A stretch of DNA of 64,000 bases from Hyphomicrobiales bacterium (GTDB taxonomy: Bacteria > Pseudomonadota > Alphaproteobacteria > Rhizobiales > Rhizobiaceae), in assembly GCA_900466605.1 (NCBI GenBank), contig UBMU01000006.1, positions 1 to 64,000 on the forward strand. Direction: 5' to 3'. The notes beneath the pieces were generated by a model. It was not told the DNA's origin. It was given only the letters and a program-made list of their open reading frames with translations, and searched no databases. Made by a program: the position numbers and the translations under genes. Shown in pieces: positions 10,159 through 18,949 of this stretch; position 1 is the first letter of the stretch, and each line of letters starts with the position of its first letter.

Positions 10159-11988
10159 ATGCGGCAAAAACTTGCCATCCGTCTTCTTTCGAGCGCAGCT
10201 ATTGCAGCGGTCTTATCGCTGGCAGCGCTCGGCGGCGTGAATGCCGAAGAGACGGCCAAGAAGGACGATGCCGCCACGGTGATCTTCGATCCAGATAGCG
10301 TCACGAGCTTCTCCGGCGCGTTTTTGGCTGCTCGGACCGCCGATGTCGATCACGACTACGAAACGGCGATCGAACTCTACAAGAAGGCGCTGCAGATCGA
10401 GCCGGGAAATCCGGAGATCCGCCAGCGCCTGATGATCTCACTGCTTCTGAACGGAGACATCAAGGATGGCGTGAAGTACGCCAACGACCTGAAGGGCGAT
10501 CCGAGTGTCGAGCGCATTACGACCATCGTGCGTAGCATGGATGCCATTCGTCGCGGCGAGTACAAGACGGCTGAATCGCTACTGAAATATACCGGACCGA
10601 ACGATCTCGACCGGATGATGAATGACCTGCTCGCCGCCTGGGCTCGCGTCGGCGCCGGTCGTGGCAAGGAAGCCCTCGCCATGGTTCAGAAGATGAAGGG
10701 ACCCGATTGGGTCGGCATCTTCAAGTCCTACAATGCCGGTGCGATCGCGATCGTGAACGACGACGTAAGAGCCGCTCGCCAGAACCTCAACGACGCCGTG
10801 CTCGACAAGGACGGCGGAGCGACGGCTCCCGATACCTTCATGCGCGCCGTCATGGCTCTTGCCCGCCTGGAAGCCTCGCAGGGCAACAAGCAGAAGGCGC
10901 TCGACGCGATTTCCGTCGGTGACAACCTGCTGCCGAACTACGCGCCGCTCAACGCGCTTCGACAGAGCATTGAAAAGGGCGAAAAGCAGGAACAGCAGAT
11001 CCAGACCGCCAAGCAGGGCGCTGCCGGCGTGCTCTTCTCCATCGGTGGCGCGCTGAACCGCGACGGTGCCGAGGATATCGTCTCGCTCTACCTGCAGACT
11101 GCCAAGACGCTGGACCCGGATAGCGCCGATACGCTCGTCATGCTCGGCGGCATTGCCGAAAAGCAGGAGCAGATGGATCGCGCCATTGCGCTCTACAAGC
11201 AGGTGCCGGAAAACTCGCCGATGCGCCGCATCTCCGAGCTGCAGCTTGGCCTTGCCCTTGCCCAAGGCGGCAAGGTGGAGGAAGCGCGCAAGCACCTTCA
11301 GAGCCTGATCGCGTCTGATCCGAAGGACATTCGCAGCTACCTCGCGTATGGCAGCGTGCTGTCGGATGCGAAGGACTACACGGCCATGGCGGACAATTAC
11401 GACAAGGCCGTCGAAGTCCTCGGTCCGCTGCCGGGCAAGGGCGCATGGACGGTGTTCTTCCAGCGTGGCATTGCCTATGAACGCCTGAAGAAGTGGGACC
11501 AGGCCGAGCCGAACTTCCGCAAGGCGCTGGAGCTCAACCCCGACCAACCGCAGGTTCTCAACTATCTCGGCTACTCCTGGATCGACATGAACCGGAACCT
11601 CGATGAGGGGCTCGGGATGATCAAGAAGGCCGTGGATCTGCGTCCTGATGACGGCTACATCATCGACTCTCTCGGCTGGGCCTATTTCCGCCTGAACCGC
11701 TTCGACGATGCGGTAGAGGAGTTGGAGAAGGCAGCGCAGATCAAGGCCGGCGACGCGACGATCAACGACCATCTGGGCGATGCCTACTGGCGTGTCGGCC
11801 GCAAACTCGAAGCCGTCTACCAGTGGAACCGCGCGCTCGGCTCCGAGCCCGAGGCATCCGAGATCCCGAAGATCAAGGAAAAGATTGCCAACGGACTGCC
11901 CCAGGATACCGACAGTTCCAAGGCGGCTGACAAGAAGCAGCCGGACCCGGCGCCGGTCGAACCGAAGCCCGCGGACAAGAAGTCCTGA
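10159..11988 (+). CDS. Secreted/periplasmic tetratricopeptide-repeat protein
   Basis: 609 residues. A signal peptide (about 1-29, ending near VNAEE) is followed by many TPR units across the whole length. Examples are DYETAIELYKKALQIEPGNP near 70, and a series from 370 to 560 including KWDQAEPNFRKALELNPDQPQ and DAVEELEKAAQIKAGDATINDHLGDAYWRVG. The C-terminus is a Pro/Lys-rich tail. TPR arrays are protein-binding scaffolds; no enzyme domain is visible. It lies between ispB and ispE (7 bases before the latter) in the same orientation, an arrangement common in Rhizobiaceae. A role in envelope biogenesis is possible but unproven. Confidence 0.88.
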   Translation: MRQKLAIRLLSSAAIAAVLSLAALGGVNAEETAKKDDAATVIFDPDSVTSFSGAFLAARTADVDHDYETAIELYKKALQIEPGNPEIRQRLMISLLLNGDIKDGVKYANDLKGDPSVERITTIVRSMDAIRRGEYKTAESLLKYTGPNDLDRMMNDLLAAWARVGAGRGKEALAMVQKMKGPDWVGIFKSYNAGAIAIVNDDVRAARQNLNDAVLDKDGGATAPDTFMRAVMALARLEASQGNKQKALDAISVGDNLLPNYAPLNALRQSIEKGEKQEQQIQTAKQGAAGVLFSIGGALNRDGAEDIVSLYLQTAKTLDPDSADTLVMLGGIAEKQEQMDRAIALYKQVPENSPMRRISELQLGLALAQGGKVEEARKHLQSLIASDPKDIRSYLAYGSVLSDAKDYTAMADNYDKAVEVLGPLPGKGAWTVFFQRGIAYERLKKWDQAEPNFRKALELNPDQPQVLNYLGYSWIDMNRNLDEGLGMIKKAVDLRPDDGYIIDSLGWAYFRLNRFDDAVEELEKAAQIKAGDATINDHLGDAYWRVGRKLEAVYQWNRALGSEPEASEIPKIKEKIANGLPQDTDSSKAADKKQPDPAPVEPKPADKKS

Positions 11989-11994
11989 TAGGCG

Positions 11995-12900
11995 ATGCCA
12001 GCAGCGAGTTTGCGCGATGACGTGACGGTCATCGAGGACGCTCCGGCAAAAATCAATCTGGCCCTGCATGTGACGGGCCAGAGATCTGACGGCTACCATC
12101 TGCTCGATATGCTGGTGACGTTTACCCGGCATGGCGATCGGTTGGAATTTACGCCGGCAGAGAAAGATGAATTCGTGATCTCCGGACGCTTTGCCGGGAT
12201 GCTCGATGGTAGCCGCGACGACAATCTTGTCTTAAAGGCCCGGGACTTTCTACGCGAGGCAATTGCTGAAGGCAGCTCGGCTCCCGCTGTTCGCATTCAC
12301 CTCCAGAAAAACCTGCCGATTGCGTCTGGAATTGGCGGTGGGTCCGCCGATGCGGCTGCGACGCTTCGCGGCTTGATAAGACTCTGGAACGTGTCCCCTC
12401 CTTACGCGACCATCGAGGCGATCGCCATCCGCCTCGGCGCCGACGTGCCGATGTGCCTGGAGAGCAGGCCGCTGATCGCCCGTGGCATTGGCGAACAGAT
12501 CACGCCTGTCGGCGAGATGCCTGTCTTTGCCATGGTGCTGGCAAACCCCTTGAAGGGCGTATCGACGCCCGAGGTTTTCCGAAGGCTGACGAGCAAGACC
12601 AATCCGCCGCTCGAGATGACGCCATGTTCGACCTGGGTCGAGATGGTGGGCTTGATGCGCAATGACCTTGAGCCGGTCGCTCGGGACCTGCTGCCCGAAA
12701 TTGCCGAGATCTCGTCGATGCTTACGAAGCAAGGCGCTTCGTTTGTTCGCATGTCTGGCTCCGGCGCGACCTGCTACGGCATCTTCGACACGCTTGCAGC
12801 GGCTGAACGAGCGGCCACGGCGCTTCACAGCGAGCGGCCGGACTGGTATTTCGAAGCAACGGAAACGATCGCTGGAGCGCATGATGCCAGGACTGGATGA
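11995..12900 (+). CDS. ispE: 4-diphosphocytidyl-2-C-methyl-D-erythritol kinase
   Basis: 301-residue GHMP kinase. It phosphorylates the 2-hydroxyl of CDP-methylerythritol in the non-mevalonate (MEP) isoprenoid pathway. PAKINLALHVTGQRSDGYH near residue 20 and the ATP-binding loop LPIASGIGGGSADAAATL (about 105-122) are diagnostic, and MSGSGATCYGIF near 250 is the third GHMP motif. The start is ATG 11995, 7 bases after the TPR gene, and the end overlaps the moaB-like gene by about 17 bases, which suggests translational coupling. Confidence 0.95.
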   Translation: MPAASLRDDVTVIEDAPAKINLALHVTGQRSDGYHLLDMLVTFTRHGDRLEFTPAEKDEFVISGRFAGMLDGSRDDNLVLKARDFLREAIAEGSSAPAVRIHLQKNLPIASGIGGGSADAAATLRGLIRLWNVSPPYATIEAIAIRLGADVPMCLESRPLIARGIGEQITPVGEMPVFAMVLANPLKGVSTPEVFRRLTSKTNPPLEMTPCSTWVEMVGLMRNDLEPVARDLLPEIAEISSMLTKQGASFVRMSGSGATCYGIFDTLAAAERAATALHSERPDWYFEATETIAGAHDARTG

Positions 12901-13435
12901 CACGCGTCCCTTCATCCCCGTCGGCATAGCCGTGCTGACGGTCTCGGATACGCGCACGCTCGCCGATGACCGCTCCGGCGACACGCTGGCTGCCAGAATC
13001 AAGCAGGCCGGCCATCGGTTGATCGACCGCGCGATCGTGCCCGATGATCGGCAGGCGATAGCGTCGCGTGTGAGGGCCTGGACCGAGCGCAATGATATCG
13101 ACGTCGTCATCACTACCGGTGGCACCGGCTTTACCGGCCGCGATGTCACGCCGGAAGCTCTGGAGCCGCTTTTCGAGAAGCGGATGGACGGCTTTTCGGA
13201 AGTATTCCACCGTATCTCCTACGACAAGATCGGCACCTCGACGATTCAATCCCGTGCTACGGCGGGCGTTGCCAACGCGACCTTCATCTTCGTGCTGCCC
13301 GGCTCGCCCGGCGCGTGCAAGGACGCCTGGGACGGCATACTGAAAGCCCAATTCGACTACCGCCACATGCCCTGCAACTTCGTGGAGATCATGCCGCGCC
13401 TCGACGAGCATCTGAAGCGCGGCGCTGGCAAGTAA
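12884..13435 (+). CDS. moaB: MoaB/MogA-type molybdopterin biosynthesis protein
   Basis: 183 residues. The MoCF-biosynthesis (MogA-like) fold is shown by VGIAVLTVSDTR, the TTGGTGFTGRDVTPEAL substrate-binding loop, and LPGSPGACKDAW. These proteins bind or adenylylate molybdopterin before molybdenum insertion. Two adjacent ATGs exist (12881 and 12884); a GGAG at 12874 is best spaced for 12884. The gene starts inside the end of ispE. No other molybdenum cofactor gene is in the window. Confidence 0.88.
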   Translation: MPGLDDTRPFIPVGIAVLTVSDTRTLADDRSGDTLAARIKQAGHRLIDRAIVPDDRQAIASRVRAWTERNDIDVVITTGGTGFTGRDVTPEALEPLFEKRMDGFSEVFHRISYDKIGTSTIQSRATAGVANATFIFVLPGSPGACKDAWDGILKAQFDYRHMPCNFVEIMPRLDEHLKRGAGK

Positions 13436-13470
13436 CGGACGGCTCCGACAGCAGATTGCGTACTGCCACT

Positions 13471-13788
13471 CTATGTCCCTATGCCCGGCAGAGCAGGCAT
13501 CGTCTCCCAACTGTCACCGGACAGCAGGATACAGCTTATTCCGCGAACATCCGTGATGAGCAGCGTCCATGTGCCGCTCTGCGCAGCATAGACCTCAAGC
13601 ATGGCGCTCTGGTTGACCAATCCGACTGCCGTGAGCTTTTCGGCAAAGTTCTTGTCGAGGAAATTGACGACCTCGGATCGGGCTGCGCAACTGCGCATCA
13701 TCTGCGATGCTGCCGAATGCGGATGCGCGATCATCGATGTCGTCAATATGACGGCCGACAACAGGCCGCGGATCATATTGCGTTTCAT
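13471..13788 (-). CDS. Small secreted protein (hypothetical)
   Basis: 105 residues from ATG 13788, preceded by a perfect AGGAGG. An N-terminal signal peptide (MKRNMIRGLLSAVILTTSMIAHPHSAASQ) is followed by a mature part with two Cys residues and LTAVGLVNQSAMLEVYAAQSGTWTLLITD, a beta-rich pattern ending in DSWETMPALPG. The strong ribosome-binding site and export signal argue for a real gene. I do not recognise a named family. It points towards moaB (convergent). Confidence 0.7.
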   Translation of the reverse strand: MKRNMIRGLLSAVILTTSMIAHPHSAASQMMRSCAARSEVVNFLDKNFAEKLTAVGLVNQSAMLEVYAAQSGTWTLLITDVRGISCILLSGDSWETMPALPGIGT

Positions 13789-13976
13789 GACGCACCTCCT
13801 TTTGCCGGAAACCGGCAGAAGAGGAGACTTCCGCTGACCTGTTCTGCCGTCTTCCGGCATTCCATGGCCGACCGTCACGAAGCGAGGCGCTCGGGCGGCG
13901 CCATGAGCGAATTATAGCGCAGAACCCCGGCCACCGCCATTTTCCCTTTTGGTAAATGTCATGGCGCAAGTCCTGA

Positions 13977-14495
13977 CTATCGTGCCGCCCGCGCGACCCA
14001 GGAAGGAATCAGTTCGCTGCTGAGCTTGCGCAGCTTCTGCCCCTTGGCGAATTCGGAGAGGCGCATGCCGCTTCTTGCCGAAGCTAAAGCCTGCTTTTTG
14101 GGGAGAAGTAGTCCGAGCTCCAAAGGCGATGAGGCCCGACCGATGCGCTGCAGGAACGGACGTCGATATCCCCGCGAAGCGGTGAAGCGCGCCGGCAGCT
14201 TGTTCAGTGCCATGTACTCGGCAATCTCGTCGATCCAGCCTGTCTGCGGCCGCGCACCAGGCTCGACGAAAAGCAGCCATTCGCCGCGTGCCGAGCCCAC
14301 GATATCCTTGATATCCCAGTGCGAATGAAAACGGCAGCCGGCAGCGTCGGCCACCCTCGACGTCCCATCTCGCGAGTCGTGGTCAAGCACCACGACGTCG
14401 CTGACGAGCCCCTCCACTGCGCCTGCAACCAGCACCGATAACGTCTGCGCCAGCTCAGGTTCCTGATCCTGGCATTCAAGTACAACAGTCAACAT
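13977..14495 (-). CDS. Glycosyltransferase family 2-like protein
   Basis: 172 residues beginning MLTVVLECQDQEPELAQTL, the usual beta1-alpha1 opening of a GT-A fold, then VVVLDHDSRDGTSRVADAAGC, which matches the nucleotide-sugar-binding D.SxDGT motif. GEWLLFVEPGARPQTGWIDEI occupies the place of the usual second Asp motif (D-x-D), which is not intact here. The protein is short for a processive enzyme, so it may be a minimal or inactive GT2. The promoter region faces the radical SAM gene and contains a LexA box (14550-14564). Confidence 0.7.
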   Translation of the reverse strand: MLTVVLECQDQEPELAQTLSVLVAGAVEGLVSDVVVLDHDSRDGTSRVADAAGCRFHSHWDIKDIVGSARGEWLLFVEPGARPQTGWIDEIAEYMALNKLPARFTASRGYRRPFLQRIGRASSPLELGLLLPKKQALASARSGMRLSEFAKGQKLRKLSSELIPSWVARAAR

Positions 14496-14549
14496 TGCCT
14501 ATTCATAGAGCGCCGCACAAAAATTTGCCAGCGGCACTTTCCTCATTTT

Positions 14550-14564
14550 GTTCTTGCATTGTTC
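14550..14564. promoter_or_regulatory. LexA (SOS) box, GTTC-N7-GTTC
   Basis: An exact GTTC (14550-14553), seven bases, GTTC (14561-14564) direct repeat. This is the operator recognised by alphaproteobacterial LexA (established for Rhodobacter, Sinorhizobium and Agrobacterium). It lies in the 138-base divergent region, 55 bases from the glycosyltransferase-like start and 70 bases from the radical SAM start, so either or both could be under SOS control. Confidence 0.65.
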
Positions 14565-14633
14565 TCTTTTTGCCGATAGGAATTTAATCATCAAAACGGA
14601 TGGAAAGCAAAGCTTCCTCCAGCGGAGAATCCG

Positions 14634-15791
14634 ATGAACGAGCAGTCCCTTGCAGGGCAGGCCGCATTCGCGCCTGCCAATACGGCAGATATTGCCGACG
14701 CGATGATCGCATCTGCCGGCCTGCGGATTGATGTCGACCGTCGCCGGGGGCGCGCAGCCGGGCTCAACCCGAGTGGACGCTTCGAGCCTCTGCGCCGGGA
14801 GGCTTTCGACGATGGCTGGCAGAACCTCGAGGACCTGCCGCCGTTCAAGACCGACGTGCAGATCGAAAAGCCTCGGACGGCCATCACCCGCAACGAGTCG
14901 CCTGACATTCCCTTTGACCGCTCGATCAATCCCTATCGCGGTTGCGAGCACGGCTGCATCTACTGCTTCGCGCGACCGACACATGCCTATATGGGCCTTT
15001 CCGCCGGTCTTGACTTCGAGGCCAAGCTCTTTGCCAAGCCAGATGCGGCGAAACTTCTGGAGCGGGAATTGGCAAAGCCCGGCTATAAGCCACGCGTTAT
15101 CGCGATCGGAACAAATACCGATCCCTATCAGCCAATCGAGAAGGAATGGCGCATCATGCGGCAGATTCTCGAGGTGCTCGACAAGGCGAACCATCCGGTT
15201 TCGATTGTCACGAAGTCGGCGATGATCATGCGCGATCTCGATATTCTCTCGGGAATGGCCGAGAGGAACCTTGTTCGTGTTTCACTCTCGGTGACGACGC
15301 TCGACAGAAAGCTTGCACGAACCATGGAGCCTCGCGCCTCGACACCGACTCGGCGGTTGGAGGCCATCCGGGCGCTATCCGATGCAGGGATCCAGACATC
15401 CGTGATGGCCGCTCCAATGATCCCGGCGCTAAACGACCATGAACTGGAGCGTATTCTGGACGCGGCTCACGCCGCCGGCGCTACGGAGGCGGGTTATGTG
15501 ATCCTGCGTCTGCCGCTTGAAGTATCGCCGCTGTTTCGCGACTGGCTGCTGCAGAACTATCCGGACCGCTACCGCCACGTCATGTCGCTGGTCCGCTCGA
15601 TGCGAGGCGGCAAGGATTACGACGCGGAGTTCGGCAAGCGGATGAAAGGCGCCGGCCCCTATGCCTGGCAGATTGCGCGCCGTTTCGAAATGGCGACGAA
15701 ACGGCTCGGCATGACCAGGCGCAGCATGCCGCTGCGCGACGACCTGTTCGTTCCGCCAGATGGCAGTGGCGTCCAGCTCTCGCTGCTTTGA
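14634..15791 (+). CDS. PA0069-family radical SAM protein
   Basis: 385 residues. The [4Fe-4S] cluster motif is Cys104-x3-Cys108-x2-Cys111 (CEHGCIYC) followed by FARPTHAY, characteristic of the PA0069/Rv2578c radical SAM group related to spore photoproduct lyase. IGTNTDPYQPIEK and SVTTLDRKLARTMEPRA are further group motifs. The substrate is not known for this group. The ATG at 14634 has GGAG nine bases upstream. A LexA box lies in the shared promoter region, which would fit a DNA-damage role (inference). rnhB follows on the same strand after 110 bases. Confidence 0.85.
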   Translation: MNEQSLAGQAAFAPANTADIADAMIASAGLRIDVDRRRGRAAGLNPSGRFEPLRREAFDDGWQNLEDLPPFKTDVQIEKPRTAITRNESPDIPFDRSINPYRGCEHGCIYCFARPTHAYMGLSAGLDFEAKLFAKPDAAKLLERELAKPGYKPRVIAIGTNTDPYQPIEKEWRIMRQILEVLDKANHPVSIVTKSAMIMRDLDILSGMAERNLVRVSLSVTTLDRKLARTMEPRASTPTRRLEAIRALSDAGIQTSVMAAPMIPALNDHELERILDAAHAAGATEAGYVILRLPLEVSPLFRDWLLQNYPDRYRHVMSLVRSMRGGKDYDAEFGKRMKGAGPYAWQIARRFEMATKRLGMTRRSMPLRDDLFVPPDGSGVQLSLL

Positions 15792-15901
15792 TATTCTAGT
15801 TTCGCGGATGGTCGCCCTGCCCTTCCGCGCTCGAGTCCCCGGCCCGCCGCCCTGATCTGGGGACTTGCAGGAAATCGGGTTGGCATGCGAGGTTCAGCCA
15901 C

Positions 15902-16573
15902 ATGAAACGTCGCACGTCACCCGATTCTCCTATGCTTTTCGAAGATGTTCCGCTCGTGCCTGATTTCCGGCTGGAGCTTAATGCACGCAAGGCCGGCCAT
16001 TGGCCGGTTGCTGGCGCCGACGAGGCTGGCCGGGGACCGCTGGCGGGCCCGGTGGTCGCAGCGGCCGTTATTCTTGACCCGAGACGCATCCCTGATGGCC
16101 TGAACGATTCCAAGCAGCTTTCGGCACAGAAACGCGAAGAATTATTCGTTCAGATCCTTGCAACTGCGACGGTGTCTATCGCGTCCTCAAGCTCGACACG
16201 TATCGACGAGACCGATATCCGCAAGGCAAGCTTGGATGCCATGCGTCGCGCGATCTGCGGCCTGTCGATCCCTGCAAGCTTCGTGCTGACCGACGGGCTC
16301 GACGTTCCGCCCGGGCTTGCCTGTCCCGGCCAGGCGGTCGTCAAGGGTGATGCACGCTCCGTCTCGATTGCCGCGGCATCCATCGTCGCCAAGGTCACGC
16401 GCGACCGGATGATGGCGCGCGCCGACAGCACGTTTCCGGCGTACGGCTTTGCCTCACATGCCGGTTATGGTACCGCGCAACACCGCGCCGGCATCGAGAA
16501 GCACGGCCCCTGCTCGCTCCACCGCATGACCTTCAGCCCGCTGAAGAGGAGCATGCCTATCGACGGCGAATGA
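15902..16573 (+). CDS. rnhB: Ribonuclease HII
   Basis: 223 residues. It cleaves the RNA strand of RNA-DNA hybrids and single ribonucleotides in DNA. The catalytic [15 protein letters not shown] motif holds Asp40 and Glu41; DGLDVP and the KVTRDRMM / HAGYGTAQH regions provide the remaining conserved residues. The N-terminus is about 20 residues longer than E. coli RNase HII. The stop codon and that of the convergent phosphotransferase together form the palindrome TGACGTCA. Confidence 0.95.
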   Translation: MKRRTSPDSPMLFEDVPLVPDFRLELNARKAGHWPVAGADEAGRGPLAGPVVAAAVILDPRRIPDGLNDSKQLSAQKREELFVQILATATVSIASSSSTRIDETDIRKASLDAMRRAICGLSIPASFVLTDGLDVPPGLACPGQAVVKGDARSVSIAAASIVAKVTRDRMMARADSTFPAYGFASHAGYGTAQHRAGIEKHGPCSLHRMTFSPLKRSMPIDGE

Positions 16574-16575
16574 CG

Positions 16576-17346
16576 TCAGGTTAGCCGCGAGACGCCGGCT
16601 ACGATCTGCTCCCTGTGGCGTTGGATATAGGCAATGTCCTGCCGGTAGAGCCGGCTGTGCCCTTCTTCGACGTTGCGCTGATACTTCTTCGATCCTGCAG
16701 CGGCTTCGGTTTCCATGAAGGATACGAGGGTCTCCAGCCGCTGGATGATGAGGGCGACCACCGAAGCGCGAAGTTCTTTGTCCAGTCCATATTCAACTAG
16801 GAAGGCACGCGAGCGTTCGATCTGGTTCTCGATAACGGAGAGTTCCGGTACAAGAGTTGCCGAGGAAAGCGGCGCCCAGCGATAGATCGCGTAGGCCAGA
16901 TCCCATATCCGAGCGCCCGGATGCGCCGTCTCGAAGTCGATCACTCCCGCAAGTTTGCCGTCTCTCAGCACCACATTGTAAGGTGCGAAATCCCCATGGC
17001 AGATAACCTCCAGCGGCTCGCGCGGCGGTAGTTGCCATGTCCGACTGGCCCAGTCGACAACGATCGCCGAGGTACAATCGTGGTAACGGCGCAGCCAGTC
17101 CGCCGCCGACACCAATGCCGCCATTGACTGCGCCGCCGCATCCCGCTCGATGTCCCCGATTTCTCCGTTGAGATAGGTGACACGCTCAAAACCTGCGTCG
17201 AGACCGGCTGGCCGCGGAACGGTCTTGAAACCCCGCGCCTGTAGGTGCGCCAGAAGCGCCTGCACGCTCCCGCTCCACGGGCGCACGGGACGCCATACCA
17301 GGTCGCCACGACGAAACGGCCCGTCGCCACTGCCTTTCTCCAACAT
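16576..17346 (-). CDS. Aminoglycoside phosphotransferase (APH)-family protein
   Basis: 256 residues with the APH/choline-kinase fold: catalytic HGDFAPYN (His117, Asp119, Asn124) and metal-binding VIDFE (Asp137), then WDLAYAIYRW. The N-lobe is short and lacks a clear Lys motif. Such proteins phosphorylate small alcohols, amines or sugars; the substrate cannot be read from sequence and antibiotic resistance should not be assumed. The gene is just downstream of the atp operon terminator on the same strand and converges on rnhB with 2 bases between stop codons. Confidence 0.8.
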   Translation of the reverse strand: MLEKGSGDGPFRRGDLVWRPVRPWSGSVQALLAHLQARGFKTVPRPAGLDAGFERVTYLNGEIGDIERDAAAQSMAALVSAADWLRRYHDCTSAIVVDWASRTWQLPPREPLEVICHGDFAPYNVVLRDGKLAGVIDFETAHPGARIWDLAYAIYRWAPLSSATLVPELSVIENQIERSRAFLVEYGLDKELRASVVALIIQRLETLVSFMETEAAAGSKKYQRNVEEGHSRLYRQDIAYIQRHREQIVAGVSRLT

Positions 17347-17392
17347 TCAATTCCCCCGATGTATTGCCGGCGGCGCACATGTACACACAAAC

Positions 17393-17419
17393 AAAAAAGC
17401 CCCGCAATGCGGGGCTTTT
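17393..17419 (-). terminator. Intrinsic terminator of the F0 atp operon
   Basis: GCCCCGC, loop AAT, GCGGGGC: a perfect 7-bp GC stem flanked by A-T pairs and followed on the minus strand by six T residues. It lies 20 bases past the atpF stop and before the phosphotransferase gene. Confidence 0.88.
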
Positions 17420-17438
17420 CAGAAGCTGTTCGCTCGTC

Positions 17439-17930
17439 TCAGTTGAGGCGGCTTTTGACCTGACCAACGGCATCGCTGAAGAGCTCGGACTGAACCTTCG
17501 TGTCTGCCTTCTTCGCCAGAACGTTTTCGGCAGCAGCGATTGCCAGATCGACGGCAGCGGAACGAACCGCCTTCATCGCATCGACTTCGGCCTGCTTGAT
17601 CTTCTGTTCGGAAACCGCGGTGCGGTTCGCGACGAATTCTTCCGTCTTCTTCTTGGCTTCGGCGGTCAGCATTTCGGCTTCGCGCTCGGCCGCAGCGACG
17701 ATGTGTGCAGCTTCGGCTTCGGCTTCCTTACGCTTGCGCTGATATTCGGCCAGCAGATGCTGGGCCTCTTCGCGCAGGCGCTTGGCCTCCGACAGTTCGT
17801 TGCGGATCTGATCAGCACGGTCGTCGAGCGACTTTGCCATCATGCCGGGAACCTTGAGGTATACGACCAGCAAGATGAACAGAACGAGGCCGACGAATGC
17901 GAAGAATGTTGCGTCCAATGCAAATTCCAT
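17439..17930 (-). CDS. atpF: ATP synthase F0 subunit b
   Basis: 163-residue peripheral-stalk subunit. A single transmembrane helix (about 5-27, TFFAFVGLVLFILLVVYLKVP) leads into a long charged coiled coil rich in Ala, Glu, Lys and Arg. It is the last gene of the operon, 3 bases after the b' gene. In alphaproteobacteria b and b' form a heterodimer that links F0 to the delta subunit of F1. The F1 genes are not in this window. Confidence 0.94.
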   Translation of the reverse strand: MEFALDATFFAFVGLVLFILLVVYLKVPGMMAKSLDDRADQIRNELSEAKRLREEAQHLLAEYQRKRKEAEAEAAHIVAAAEREAEMLTAEAKKKTEEFVANRTAVSEQKIKQAEVDAMKAVRSAAVDLAIAAAENVLAKKADTKVQSELFSDAVGQVKSRLN

Positions 17931-17933
17931 CGA

Positions 17934-18572
17934 TCAAGCCCCCTTCTTGATGTCAGCGACCGCAGCGGCAACATCTGCCTTTGCCGAGGTGCCGATCAGC
18001 TGCTCGATGACAGCCGTTGCGGTTTCTTCTGCGATGGTGCCAACGTCAGCAAACGCCTTGGCCTTGATGTCCGCGATGCGACCTTCCGCAGCCTTGAGCT
18101 TTTCTGCAAGGCCTGCCTCAACGGTCTTGCGGTCGGCTTCCGCCTTCAGCTTGGCAGCGTCGCGAGCGGCAGTGCCGATCGAATTTGACTTGGCGCGGGC
18201 AGCAGCCAATTCGGCTTCGTATGCAGCGACATCGGCGTCGGCTTCCGCCTTCAGGCGGCCTGCCTCATCAAGGTCCTGCGAAATGCGATTGTGGCGCTGC
18301 TCGAGGATACCGCCGATGCGCGGCGTGATGACCTTTTGCATGAGCACGAAGAAGACAACGAACGTAATCGCCAGCCAAAGCAGCTGCGAGGCGTAAGTCG
18401 TCGAATCGAAAGGCGGGAATACGCCGCCACCATGATGCTCGGCTGGCACGCCGGTCTCGGTGTGGACCTCGCCTGCTGCCGGGGCGGCATGCGCGTCTGT
18501 ACCGGTTGCTGCACCAGTTTCTGCGGTTCCCGCCGGGGCCTCTTCGGCGTAAGCCGGGGTCACAAAAAACAT
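17934..18572 (-). CDS. atpG: ATP synthase F0 subunit b'
   Basis: 212 residues from ATG 18572, which has GGAGG five bases upstream; a GTG at 18578 is less well placed. An Ala/Gly/His-rich N-terminal extension (about 1-60) precedes a transmembrane helix (about 65-88, [21 protein letters not shown]) and a coiled coil (about 90-190). The extension resembles a signal sequence followed by a flexible segment and is characteristic of alphaproteobacterial b'. It lies between atpE and atpF. Confidence 0.92.
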   Translation of the reverse strand: MFFVTPAYAEEAPAGTAETGAATGTDAHAAPAAGEVHTETGVPAEHHGGGVFPPFDSTTYASQLLWLAITFVVFFVLMQKVITPRIGGILEQRHNRISQDLDEAGRLKAEADADVAAYEAELAAARAKSNSIGTAARDAAKLKAEADRKTVEAGLAEKLKAAEGRIADIKAKAFADVGTIAEETATAVIEQLIGTSAKADVAAAVADIKKGA

Positions 18573-18649
18573 GCTCACCTCCAGGTGTACTGCAAATGCA
18601 AAGGATCACGGCTTGCTGATCGCAAGCCGTGATCCCCAATGCGCCTGTC

Positions 18650-18877
18650 TTAGACGGCGAAGAGCAGGAGGAGAGCGACGAGCAGCGAGAAGATGCCCAG
18701 AGCTTCCGTAACGGCGAAGCCGAATACCAGACGGCCGAACTGGCTGTCAGCAGCAGACGGGTTGCGCAGTGCGCCGGACAGGTAGCTGCCGAAGATGTTG
18801 CCGAGGCCGAGAGCCGTACCGGCCATACCAAAGCAAGCCAGGCCTGCACCGATGAACTTTGCTGCTTCCGCTTCCAT
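18650..18877 (-). CDS. atpE: ATP synthase F0 subunit c
   Basis: 75-residue proteolipid of the c-ring. Two hydrophobic hairpin helices are joined by the polar loop RNPSAADS. The proton-binding carboxylate is Glu58 in FAVTEALG. The Gly-rich first helix carries [14 protein letters not shown] 18877 is preceded by AAGGAG, and longer in-frame starts add a non-hydrophobic leader and are rejected. Confidence 0.96.
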   Translation of the reverse strand: MEAEAAKFIGAGLACFGMAGTALGLGNIFGSYLSGALRNPSAADSQFGRLVFGFAVTEALGIFSLLVALLLLFAV

Positions 18878-18949
18878 GTTGAACTCCTTTGAAATGGTTG
18901 TGTTGCGGCGAATTGACTGACGCCCGAGCGGCGTCAATGTCGGTATCCC

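Noticed and set aside
10579..12132. 517-codon frame antisense to the TPR gene
   Set aside because: Codon-bias shadow of the high-GC TPR gene; no motifs, and the TPR and ispE genes are certain.
16576..17346. Phosphotransferase as an aminoglycoside resistance gene
   Set aside because: Only the general APH fold motifs are present; chromosomal housekeeping context and no close resemblance to known resistance enzymes.
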